Source of the DNA: Acidobacteriota bacterium
GTDB taxonomy: Bacteria; Zixibacteria; MSB-5A5; GN15; FEB-12
Length of the DNA stretch: 64,000 bases
Assembly (NCBI GenBank): GCA_035529075.1
Contig: DATKXK010000018.1
Span: forward strand, 62,001 to 126,000
Direction of reading: 5' to 3'
Positions 43,974-52,024 of the stretch are shown piece after piece; the first letter of the stretch is position 1, and each line of letters begins with the position of its first letter. The notes under the pieces are model-generated. The model was not told the origin of the DNA. It did no database searches and was given only the letters and a program-made list of their open reading frames with translations. Both the position numbers and the translations under genes were made by a program.

Positions 43974-45899
43974 GTGCCCAAGCCGATTTACATAACCACT
44001 CCGATCTATTACGTCAATGATCGCCCGCATATCGGGCATGCGTACACCTCGATTGCGGCGGACCTTCTGGCGCGCTTTTACCGCCTCGCCGGCCGCCAGG
44101 CTTTCTTTTTGACCGGCACCGACGAGCACGGCTCGAACGTTGCCGAGGCGGCCGAAGCCGCCGGAATGTCGGAAATCGCCTTCTGTGATCGAACGGTGGA
44201 AACGTTCAAGTCCGCGTGGAAGAATCTTGACGTCGAGTGCGACTACTTCATTCGTACCACCTCCGAGCGTCACTTGCAGGCCGTTCGGAAAATACTCGAC
44301 GCCATGCGGAACGCCAGGACCGACGACGGCCAGGAGGTCGTGTACTCCGGCTACTACGAAGGTCTGTACTGCTCCGGCTGTGAAAAGTTCATAACGGAGA
44401 AGGAACTGGTCGACGGGAAGTGTCCCGATCACGGGCGTGCGCCCGAGAAAATCAGGGAAAAGAACTACTTCTTTCGTCTCACCGCCTTCGCCAAGAGTAT
44501 ACGCGAGAAGATCGAGTCCGGCGAGCTGCGCATTCTTCCCGAAGAGCGCCGCCGCGAAGTGCTGGGGCTGATCGACCAGGGCCTGCCCGATTTCTCGCTT
44601 TCCCGTGAGAGGGTCAAATGGGGTGTCCCTCTATCGTTTGATCCCAGCCAGGTGGCCTACGTCTGGGTGGATGCCCTGTCCAACTACATCTCGGCCATCG
44701 GATATGCCGACGACGAAAAGTCGTTCGACAAGTGGTGGAACAACAGTGAGATTGTTCACCTGATGGCCAAGGATATCCTCAAGTTCCACTGCCTGTACTG
44801 GCCGGCCATGCTGCTGGCGGTCGGCCTTAAGCTGCCCGACACCATTTTCCTTCACGGGTTCTTCACCGTCGACGGTACCCGGATGTCCAAGACGCTCGGC
44901 AATACCATCGACCCCAACGACATGGCGGCCCGGTTCGGCCCGGACGGAACGCGGTACCTGCTGCTGACGCAGTACCCGTTCGGCATCGACGGCGATATTC
45001 AGGCCAGCCGCTTCGTCACCCAGTACAATGCCGACCTGGCGAACGACCTGGGCAATCTCGTCTCCCGCGTGGGCAAGATGATTACGGCGAATTTCGACGG
45101 CCGGCTGCCCGGCCCATGTCGGGAGATTGACGGGCTCGATGAACTGATGCAGCGGGCCGAGCGCGCCCCCGGTGCCGCCTACGAGCATATCAAGCACTTC
45201 CGCCTGAGTCACGCCGTCGCGGAGGGGATAAGCCTGGTGCGGGCCGCCAACAAGTTCTTCAATGACACCGCTCCGTGGGTGCTCGCCCGCGACGGCAAGC
45301 GGGAACAGCTTGGCGGTGTTCTCTATGCGTGTTGCGAAGTCATTCGAATTGTCTCCATCATTCTGTACCCCATCATGCCCCGGAAGATGAAGGAGGTTCG
45401 GGCAATCCTGTCGCTGGACGACGGCACGCTGAGCCTCGAGGACGCGCAGCGGTTCTTCGAGCTCCAGGCCGGCGCCGCGGTGTCGGTTGACAAACCCGTG
45501 TTCCCGAGGCTTGACGCGCGAGTCGCGGACGGCATGAAAGCCGCACGTGGTAACTCGGACGACCAGGCTCAGGACAACCTGGTGGACATTTCAGAGTTTG
45601 CCCGGCTGGAGTTGCAGGTGGCCGAGGTCCTGAAGGCCGAACCGGTCAAGGGCGCCGACCGGCTGCTCAAACTGCAGATCAACCTTGGTGACGAGCAACG
45701 GCAGATTGTGGCCGGGATAGCCCAGTTCTACAGTCCGGACAAGATCACGGGCATGAAGATCATCGTCGTCACCAACCTGAAGCCGGCGGTCATCCGCGGT
45801 ATCGAATCGAACGGGATGCTGCTGGCGGCCACCAAGGGGGAGCGTCTCGCGCTGATTGTGCCTGAGAGTGACCTGCCGCCCGGCGCCAGGGTCAGTTGA
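43974..45899 (+). CDS. metG: Methionyl-tRNA synthetase
   Basis: 641 residues. HIGH motif is PHIGHAY (18-24), the zinc/CP region includes YCSGCEKFI, and the KMSKS motif is RMSKTLGN at about 303-310. After the anticodon-binding domain, residues 540-641 form an EMAP/Trbp-like tRNA-binding domain (LVDISEFARLELQVAEVLKA to the end). GTG start at 43974. The stop shares one base with the tatD start, so the two are translationally coupled. Confidence 0.97.
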   Translation: MPKPIYITTPIYYVNDRPHIGHAYTSIAADLLARFYRLAGRQAFFLTGTDEHGSNVAEAAEAAGMSEIAFCDRTVETFKSAWKNLDVECDYFIRTTSERHLQAVRKILDAMRNARTDDGQEVVYSGYYEGLYCSGCEKFITEKELVDGKCPDHGRAPEKIREKNYFFRLTAFAKSIREKIESGELRILPEERRREVLGLIDQGLPDFSLSRERVKWGVPLSFDPSQVAYVWVDALSNYISAIGYADDEKSFDKWWNNSEIVHLMAKDILKFHCLYWPAMLLAVGLKLPDTIFLHGFFTVDGTRMSKTLGNTIDPNDMAARFGPDGTRYLLLTQYPFGIDGDIQASRFVTQYNADLANDLGNLVSRVGKMITANFDGRLPGPCREIDGLDELMQRAERAPGAAYEHIKHFRLSHAVAEGISLVRAANKFFNDTAPWVLARDGKREQLGGVLYACCEVIRIVSIILYPIMPRKMKEVRAILSLDDGTLSLEDAQRFFELQAGAAVSVDKPVFPRLDARVADGMKAARGNSDDQAQDNLVDISEFARLELQVAEVLKAEPVKGADRLLKLQINLGDEQRQIVAGIAQFYSPDKITGMKIIVVTNLKPAVIRGIESNGMLLAATKGERLALIVPESDLPPGARVS

Positions 45900-46675
45900 T
45901 GATCGATTCTCACTGTCATCTCGATTTTGACGCATATGACGGCCGCCGCGACGCAGTGATTGACGAGGCCGAGAGGGCAGGCGTGCATACCCTGATCACG
46001 ATCGGCGTCGACCTGGACTCGTCCCGCCGCGCCGTGCAGATTGCCGAGAAACATACGTCGGTGTACGCAACCGTCGGTATCCACCCGCACGATGCCCGCA
46101 CGTTCGACGACGAGACCGTGACAGAACTCAGGGAACTGTCGGAATCCGAAAAGGTGGTGGGCATCGGAGAGATCGGCCTCGATTACTATCGCGACCTCTC
46201 ACCCCGTCCGGTCCAGGAGCGGGTTTTTCGCCGCCAGCTGGAGCTGGCGGCCGAACTGCGCCTTCCCGTAGTCATTCACACGCGCAACGCCTTCGCGGAG
46301 ACGGTGGCAATCGTCCGTGAGTATGCCGGGCGGCTGGCCGGGGGGGTCTTTCACTGTTTCCCCGGTGACGCCCGGGACGCCGGCACCGTATGTGACCTCG
46401 GGTTCGTGGTATCCGTGGGCGGCACCATAACCTACAGAAACTCGCGTATGGCCCGGATGGCGGCCAAGGTGCCGCTCGACAGAATGATCATGGAAACCGA
46501 TTCACCGTTTCTGACGCCTGAGCCGTACCGGGGCAAACCGAATCAGCCCGCGTACGTTTCGTTCGTTTGCGAGAAGCTGGCCGAACTGCAGAACGTGAGC
46601 CGAACGGAGGTGGCGCGCGTCACTGACCGGGTGTGCCGCAAACTGTTTCGTCTTGGCGAGACATTCGAGGGGTAA
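45899..46675 (+). CDS. tatD: TatD-family metal-dependent deoxyribonuclease
   Basis: 258 residues. Metal-binding DSHCHLDF at the N-terminus, IGEIGLDYYRD, VIHTRNA, GVFHCFPGD and METDSPFLTPEP at the end are the TatD hydrolase set. Members act as 3'-5' exonucleases in DNA repair or turnover. The ATG at 45899 overlaps the metG stop; TTG at 45896 is an alternative. rsmA follows after 3 bases. Confidence 0.94.
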   Translation: MIDSHCHLDFDAYDGRRDAVIDEAERAGVHTLITIGVDLDSSRRAVQIAEKHTSVYATVGIHPHDARTFDDETVTELRELSESEKVVGIGEIGLDYYRDLSPRPVQERVFRRQLELAAELRLPVVIHTRNAFAETVAIVREYAGRLAGGVFHCFPGDARDAGTVCDLGFVVSVGGTITYRNSRMARMAAKVPLDRMIMETDSPFLTPEPYRGKPNQPAYVSFVCEKLAELQNVSRTEVARVTDRVCRKLFRLGETFEG

Positions 46676-46678
46676 GCG

Positions 46679-47488
46679 GTGGCGGCTTATCGTCCCAAGA
46701 AGCGACTGGGCCAGCATTTTCTTAGATCGCCGCACGTAATCCAGAGTATCCTTGATCTGTTGCAGTGCGGCCCGGACACGCGGCTGGTCGAGGTCGGCCC
46801 CGGACGCGGTGCGCTGACCCGCCCCCTGGCCGAAACCGGAGCCCGGCTGGTCGCCGTGGAATTCGACCGCGATCTCATTGGCTACCTTCACAAGCTCGTG
46901 GGGCGTCTGCCCAACGTCGAGATCGTCAACGCGGATTTCCTCACCTTCGAGCCGGACGAGACGTCCCTGCCCACGTTTTCCCTGGTCGGCAACCTCCCGT
47001 ACAACATCACCACGCCCGTGCTCGACTGGTGTATTATCTATCGCCGGCGGCTGGTCCGGGCCGTCCTGATGGTGCAGAGAGAACTGGGTGCGCGTATAGC
47101 CGCCGGACCGCACACGCGGGACTGGTCACCCCTGGCGATCTGCACGCAGCTTCATTTCAAGGTGGAGCGCCGTTTTGACGTTCCGCCCGACAGCTTCAGG
47201 CCGGTGCCGCGCGTCTCGTCCACCGTTATCGAGCTGCTGCCGATCGCCACGACCGTCGATATCGACCTTTCGCTGGTGAGTCGGGTCGTGCGGGCTTCCT
47301 TTGGGCACAGGCGCAAGCTGCTCGTAAACAATCTGGTGCCGGACGTCATCGGCTCTGCCGAGATCGCGAAGCAGGTATTGTCGGACCTGTCACTGCCGGC
47401 TACCTGTCGTGCCGAGGAACTGTCGATCGCCCAATTTTTGCAATTGACTCGGTATCTGGTCGCGCATAACATACTGCCAGTGGAGTAG
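46679..47488 (+). CDS. rsmA: 16S rRNA dimethyladenosine transferase
   Basis: 269 residues. Dimethylates A1518 and A1519 (E. coli numbering) of 16S rRNA. KRLGQHFLRSPHVIQSI at the N-terminus, SAM motif VEVGPGRGALTRPLAETG and catalytic NLPYNITTPVLDW are intact. GTG start at 46679, 3 bases after tatD. The metG-tatD-rsmA order is also seen in Firmicutes. Confidence 0.96.
   Translation: MAAYRPKKRLGQHFLRSPHVIQSILDLLQCGPDTRLVEVGPGRGALTRPLAETGARLVAVEFDRDLIGYLHKLVGRLPNVEIVNADFLTFEPDETSLPTFSLVGNLPYNITTPVLDWCIIYRRRLVRAVLMVQRELGARIAAGPHTRDWSPLAICTQLHFKVERRFDVPPDSFRPVPRVSSTVIELLPIATTVDIDLSLVSRVVRASFGHRRKLLVNNLVPDVIGSAEIAKQVLSDLSLPATCRAEELSIAQFLQLTRYLVAHNILPVE
47444..47472 (+). promoter_or_regulatory. Possible promoter of the PdxJ-like gene
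   Basis: TTGACT (47444-47449), 17-base spacer, TAACAT (47467-47472), inside the end of rsmA. The predicted leader is about 75 bases and contains a GGTGCC/GGCACC inverted repeat near 47500-47518. Confidence 0.4.
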
Positions 47489-47555
47489 ATTCGTAGTGGT
47501 GCCGTACTGCCGGCACCGAAGTTTCGTTGGCCGGGATGACACTCTGGGAGACATG

Positions 47556-48287
47556 ATGGCACTCTTGACGGTAAGCCTTGACCAGGTGGGGGCTCTTCGC
47601 GACGCCCGAAAGCTCATGGAGCCGGATCCGGTGCAGGCGGCGGTGCTGGCGGAACTCGCGGGCGCGAACGGCCTGGCGGTCCAGCTTCGGCGCGATCGCA
47701 GGTACATCCGTGATCGTGACCTGTACATGCTTCGCGAGGCCGTGAAGACCAGACTGACGATTGAAATGGCCCCGGTGGATGAAAACGTCGAGAAGGCGCT
47801 CGAAGTCAAGCCGTCCATGGTCAGCCTGGTCGCCGACTACGCGGACACCGACACACCGGTGGCCGGTATCGATTTCGACAACCCGATGGTGGATTTCAGC
47901 GACATTGCGCTTCGGCTCAAGGGGGTCGGTATCGGCGTCTGCTTTTTCGTCGAGCCGGATGCGGATGCCGTGCGGGGAGCGGCCCGGGCGGGGGCCACGG
48001 TCGTGATGCTAAACTGCGGCGGTTTCACCCAGGCGCGGACGCTCGAAGAGGCTCAGCAGGAGCTTGACCGAATCGATCGGGCCGCTCAGGCTGCTGCTAA
48101 GGCCGGATTGCCCGTTCACGCCGCACGTGGTGTCGGCTATAACAACGTGTCACCGTTGCGCGAACTAAACCTGATCGACGATTTCGTGGTGGGTCATGCC
48201 ATCGTCTCACGGGCCGTTCTGTGCGGGTTCGACCGGGCAGTCCGTGATATGCTCCGCCTGATCGGACCGCGATCGCTGCCGGCGTGA
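47556..48287 (+). CDS. PdxJ-like protein lacking the known catalytic residues
   Basis: 243 residues, TIM-barrel, aligning over its length with pyridoxine 5'-phosphate synthase (DPVQAAVLAELAGANGL, RYIRDRDLYMLREAVKT, VGHAIVSRAVLCGF). The residues that define PdxJ activity are changed: H12 to Gln (SLDQVGALR), H45 to Gln and H52 to Tyr (VQLRRDRRYI), the PEKR loop to ADYA, and H193 to Arg (HAARGVGYNN instead of NAGHGLTYHN). Glu of TIEMA remains. It is either a paralogue with another function or a strongly altered synthase. GGGAG precedes two adjacent ATGs (47553, 47556); the open frame begins with GTG at 47496. Overlaps the rluD start by one base. Confidence 0.75.
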   Translation: MALLTVSLDQVGALRDARKLMEPDPVQAAVLAELAGANGLAVQLRRDRRYIRDRDLYMLREAVKTRLTIEMAPVDENVEKALEVKPSMVSLVADYADTDTPVAGIDFDNPMVDFSDIALRLKGVGIGVCFFVEPDADAVRGAARAGATVVMLNCGGFTQARTLEEAQQELDRIDRAAQAAAKAGLPVHAARGVGYNNVSPLRELNLIDDFVVGHAIVSRAVLCGFDRAVRDMLRLIGPRSLPA

Positions 48288-49285
48288 TGTCTTACCCGTC
48301 AAACCCGCCGGATTGCGAGCGCCTGCGCATCGTCGTCCCGGGGGAATTAGGTCCTCAGCGCCTTGACCGGTACCTCGCTGAGCATCCCGATCTCGCGCTC
48401 TCCCGCACACGGATTCAGAAGCTTATTGTAGACGGCGGCGTGTCTGTCAACGGGCAGGCGGTTGACAAGAAGCACAAGCTGACGGGGGGAGAGGTTGTCG
48501 AGTTGACTGTACCCCCTCCGGAACCCACGACGCTGGTGCCCGAGAATATCCCGCTGGACATTGTCTTCGAAGACGAACACCTCCTGGTGGTCAACAAGCC
48601 GCCGGGCCTGGTGACACATCCGGCAGCCGGGAATTATACCGGAACGCTGGCAAACGCGCTGGCCTACCATTTCGGCCGGCTGGCCGGTGCCCCCGGTGCG
48701 GATCGTCCGGGTATAGTGCACCGGCTGGACAAGAACACGTCGGGACTGCTGGTGGTAGCCCGCAACGACCACGCCTATGCCTCGCTGCAACAGGCTATCC
48801 AGTCAAGGGAGCTCAGGCGGACCTACCTGGCGGTGGTGTGCGGCCATATGCGCAAGGACAGCGGGACTATTGATCTGCCGGTGGGGCGTTCCGTCCGCGA
48901 CCGCAGGAAGATGTCCGTCACCGACCGGCACAGCCGCCCGGCCGTGACTGGTTACACGGTGACAGAGCGATTCCGTTCCTACGATCTCCTTGATGTGCTG
49001 CTGCAAACGGGGCGGACTCACCAGATTCGCGTTCATTTTTCTCATCTCGGACATCCGGTTCTGGGTGATCCGGATTACGGGGGGCGGCAAAAATGGCACC
49101 GAGGAATTTTCGGCCCGGAGCGACCTCTGGCCAGGGAGATTCTGTCCCTGCTTGGCCGCCAGGCGCTGCACGCCCGGAGGCTGGAGTTTGTCCACCCGTC
49201 CACCGGCGAAGCGTTACAGTTCGATTCGGAACCGCCGGAAGATATTCAGGTCGTTCTGCGCCTGCTCGACGAAAGAGGGCGCTGA
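48287..49285 (+). CDS. rluD: RluD-family 23S rRNA pseudouridine synthase
   Basis: 332 residues. An N-terminal S4 RNA-binding domain (LDRYLAEHPDLALSRTRIQK to about 85) precedes the catalytic domain with the active-site Asp in GIVHRLDKNTSGLLVVA and the late GRTHQIRVHFSHLGHPVLGD. The long form with S4 domain suggests RluD-type modification of helix 69. The ATG overlaps the stop of the PdxJ-like gene; GTG at 48284 is an alternative. Confidence 0.93.
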   Translation: MSYPSNPPDCERLRIVVPGELGPQRLDRYLAEHPDLALSRTRIQKLIVDGGVSVNGQAVDKKHKLTGGEVVELTVPPPEPTTLVPENIPLDIVFEDEHLLVVNKPPGLVTHPAAGNYTGTLANALAYHFGRLAGAPGADRPGIVHRLDKNTSGLLVVARNDHAYASLQQAIQSRELRRTYLAVVCGHMRKDSGTIDLPVGRSVRDRRKMSVTDRHSRPAVTGYTVTERFRSYDLLDVLLQTGRTHQIRVHFSHLGHPVLGDPDYGGRQKWHRGIFGPERPLAREILSLLGRQALHARRLEFVHPSTGEALQFDSEPPEDIQVVLRLLDERGR

Positions 49286-49373
49286 TTCAGCCTTTGCCGA
49301 TAGGCCGGACTGTCGCCCGGTTGAATGCGCCGTCTCCGTAGTCGACTTTCCGGGCGCTCCCGTCGAGCGGCTG

Positions 49374-49402
49374 TTGACATATCCGTCCGGGGCGGATACA
49401 TT
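49374..49402 (+). promoter_or_regulatory. Promoter of purM, leaderless type
   Basis: TTGACA (49374-49379), 17-base spacer, TACATT (49397-49402). The -10 box ends 6 bases before the GTG start of purM at 49409. Confidence 0.6.
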
Positions 49403-49408
49403 GGCCCT

Positions 49409-50464
49409 GTGTCTGATTCCCATGCCAACGATAAACTGGATTACGCCAAGGCGGGAGTTGACCTGAAAGCCGGTCAGGATGCCGTCGAGAGGATAAAGGC
49501 GCTGGCGCGCAAGACGTTTGGGGCCGGGGTCCTTTCGGAAATCGGCGCCTTCGGCGGTTTCTTCAAACCGGACCTTGCCGGCCTTGCGTCGCCGGTTCTT
49601 GTCTCCTCGGCCGACGGCGTGGGCACCAAGCTGAAGCTGGCCTTCATGACCGGCAGGCACGACACGGTCGGCGAGGATCTGGTCAACCATTGCGTCAACG
49701 ATATTCTGGTGCACGGTGCCCGGGCTTTGTTCTTCCTTGACTACATCGCCACCGGCAGGCTGGAGCCGAGCATAGTTACGAAGGTGGTTGAAGGTCTCAG
49801 CCGGGGCTGCCAGGCCAACGGCGTGGCCCTGCTCGGCGGCGAGACGGCGGAGATGCCCGGCTTCTACCGGCTCAACGAGTACGACCTGGCCGGGTTCATC
49901 GTCGGCGTGGTGGACGAGAAAAAGATCGTCAGCGGTGCGACGATCGCCGAGGGAGACGTGTGCATCGGCCTGCCCTCCAACGGTCTGCACACCAACGGGT
50001 ACACCCTGGCTCGCAAGATCGTCTTTGACGTTGCCGGCCTGAAACCGGATGATGTCGTGGATGAACTCGGCGCGAGCGTGGCCGAGGCGCTCATGAAGGT
50101 GCATACCTGCTACGCCGGTGTCATTCATCCCCTGCTGGATTTGGTCGACGTTCACGGCATGGCGCACATCACGGGCGGAGGCATTCCCGGCAACCTGAGA
50201 CGGGTTATCCCCGACGGCCTGTCGGCCGAGATCGTCAGGGACGGCTGGCCGGTGCCGCCGGTGTTCGAGTTTCTCATGCGGGCCGGCAACGTATCCCTTG
50301 ACGAAATGTATTCCGTGTTCAACATGGGCATCGGGTTCATACTTGTGGCTGCCGCCCGGGATGCCGATAAGATTAAGGCGGCCGTGTTCGCCGCCGGAGC
50401 GACCGCTTTCCCCATTGGCCGGATCGTCACCGGTGACGATAAGGTCAGGCTGGTGAAACCATGA
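49409..50464 (+). CDS. purM: Phosphoribosylformylglycinamidine cyclo-ligase (AIR synthetase)
   Basis: 351 residues. Closes the imidazole ring of AIR in purine synthesis. LDYAKAGVDLKAGQDAV at the start, SSADGVGTKLKLAF, NHCVNDILVHGARALFFLDY and LLGGETAEMPG are the PurM signatures. The open frame reaches back to 49325, but the extra residues are basic and unlike PurM, and the promoter at 49374-49402 puts the transcript start on the GTG at 49409. gpmI overlaps the stop by 4 bases. Confidence 0.96.
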   Translation: MSDSHANDKLDYAKAGVDLKAGQDAVERIKALARKTFGAGVLSEIGAFGGFFKPDLAGLASPVLVSSADGVGTKLKLAFMTGRHDTVGEDLVNHCVNDILVHGARALFFLDYIATGRLEPSIVTKVVEGLSRGCQANGVALLGGETAEMPGFYRLNEYDLAGFIVGVVDEKKIVSGATIAEGDVCIGLPSNGLHTNGYTLARKIVFDVAGLKPDDVVDELGASVAEALMKVHTCYAGVIHPLLDLVDVHGMAHITGGGIPGNLRRVIPDGLSAEIVRDGWPVPPVFEFLMRAGNVSLDEMYSVFNMGIGFILVAAARDADKIKAAVFAAGATAFPIGRIVTGDDKVRLVKP

Positions 50465-52020
50465 TGGTGCTGCTCGTGATAATGGACGGCTGGGGCCTGC
50501 GTCAGGCCACTCCTGACAACGCGGTGGCCGCAGCGCATACGCCGGTATACGACGAACTCCTCATGTCCTCGCCGTTCGCCGTTCTCGAGGGTTCAGGGCC
50601 GGCGGTCGGCCTTCCGGAAGGGCAGATGGGCAACAGCGAGGTGGGGCATCTCAACCTGGGCGGCGGGCGCATCGTGTATCAGGACATAACCCGCATCGAC
50701 AAGGCCATCGAGACCGGCGAATTCTTCAGCAATGACGTTCTCAGCGCCGCCATGGAGCGTGCCGCCGAGGAAGGCCGCGCCGTGCACTTGTTCGGGCTTG
50801 TCTCCGACGGCAACGTGCATTCATCGTTGAATCACCTGTACGCCCTGGTTGAACTGGCCCGGCAGAAGAACGTCAGTGACGTCTTTCTGCACGCCTTCAC
50901 CGACGGTCGTGATACGCCGCCGACGTCGGGCCAGTTCCACATGGCCGAGGTCCTGCGCAAGTTCGGCGAAATCGGACTCGGCAAAGTGGCGACCATCGGC
51001 GGGCGCTACTACGGAATGGACCGCGACCGGCGATGGGATCGAACTGACCGCGCATACCGCGCGATTGTCTATGGCCAGGGGGAGAAGTTCGAAGATCCGG
51101 TCGAGGCTATTCGGGCCTCGTACGCCAAGCAGGTAACGGATGAATTCATCGTGCCGCTGGTTATTGACCACGGTAATCCGGAAGTCGGCCGGCTGAACGA
51201 CCGTGACGTGGCGATCATGTTCAACTTCCGGGCCGACCGGATGCGCCAACTGGCCTATTTCCTCTGCGGTCATGAGATTAAGGGCTATATCCACTACCGC
51301 ATTCCCGACGCCGAACTGATCACCATGACCAACTTCGACAAGCGGATGTACGAGGCCAAGGTGGCTTTTCACTCCATGGCGCTCAGCAGCATTTTGGGGG
51401 AAGTGCTGTCCAACCGCGGCCTGAGACAACTGCGCACCGCCGAGACGGAGAAATACGCACACATCACCTTCTTCTTCAACGGTGGTGTCGAAGCCCCGTT
51501 CAAGGGTGAAGACCGGGACATGATCGCCTCACCCATGATACCGACATATGACATGCAACCGGAGATGTCGTTGGATGAGGTAACCGACAACGCCATTCGG
51601 AGAATGAGTTCCAACGATTACGCGTTCGTGCTGCTCAACTACGCCAATTGTGACATGGTCGGTCATACCGGCGTCTTCGAGGCGGCCAAAAGAGCCGTAG
51701 AAGCCGTCGACGCCGGAGTGGGGCGGCTCCTCAAGGAGGTGAAGCGCCAGAACGGTGTGGCCATTATCACGGCCGACCACGGCAACGCCGAGCAGATGAT
51801 TGACCCTGAGACCGGAGGGCCGTGGACGGCTCACACCACCAACCCGGTGCCCTGTATCCTGTACGACCCCGCCGGGCAGTTGCGGAAACGATTCGGCCCG
51901 GACCCGGTCAGGCTTCGCGAGAAGGGGATCCTGGCCGACATTGCTCCCACCATACTCGACATCGTCGGCATTGACATACCGACGGAGATGACCGGGACGT
52001 CATTAATCGTGCGAGGTTAG
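50461..52020 (+). CDS. gpmI: 2,3-bisphosphoglycerate-independent phosphoglycerate mutase
   Basis: 519 residues. Interconverts 3- and 2-phosphoglycerate with two manganese ions. The catalytic serine is S59 in MGNSEVGHLNLG; IMDGWG at the N-terminus and ADHGNAEQM near the end bind metal. ATGA overlap with purM. GAGGT near its stop codon acts as ribosome-binding site for the next gene. Confidence 0.97.
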   Translation: MMVLLVIMDGWGLRQATPDNAVAAAHTPVYDELLMSSPFAVLEGSGPAVGLPEGQMGNSEVGHLNLGGGRIVYQDITRIDKAIETGEFFSNDVLSAAMERAAEEGRAVHLFGLVSDGNVHSSLNHLYALVELARQKNVSDVFLHAFTDGRDTPPTSGQFHMAEVLRKFGEIGLGKVATIGGRYYGMDRDRRWDRTDRAYRAIVYGQGEKFEDPVEAIRASYAKQVTDEFIVPLVIDHGNPEVGRLNDRDVAIMFNFRADRMRQLAYFLCGHEIKGYIHYRIPDAELITMTNFDKRMYEAKVAFHSMALSSILGEVLSNRGLRQLRTAETEKYAHITFFFNGGVEAPFKGEDRDMIASPMIPTYDMQPEMSLDEVTDNAIRRMSSNDYAFVLLNYANCDMVGHTGVFEAAKRAVEAVDAGVGRLLKEVKRQNGVAIITADHGNAEQMIDPETGGPWTAHTTNPVPCILYDPAGQLRKRFGPDPVRLREKGILADIAPTILDIVGIDIPTEMTGTSLIVRG

Positions 52021-52024
52021 TCGT

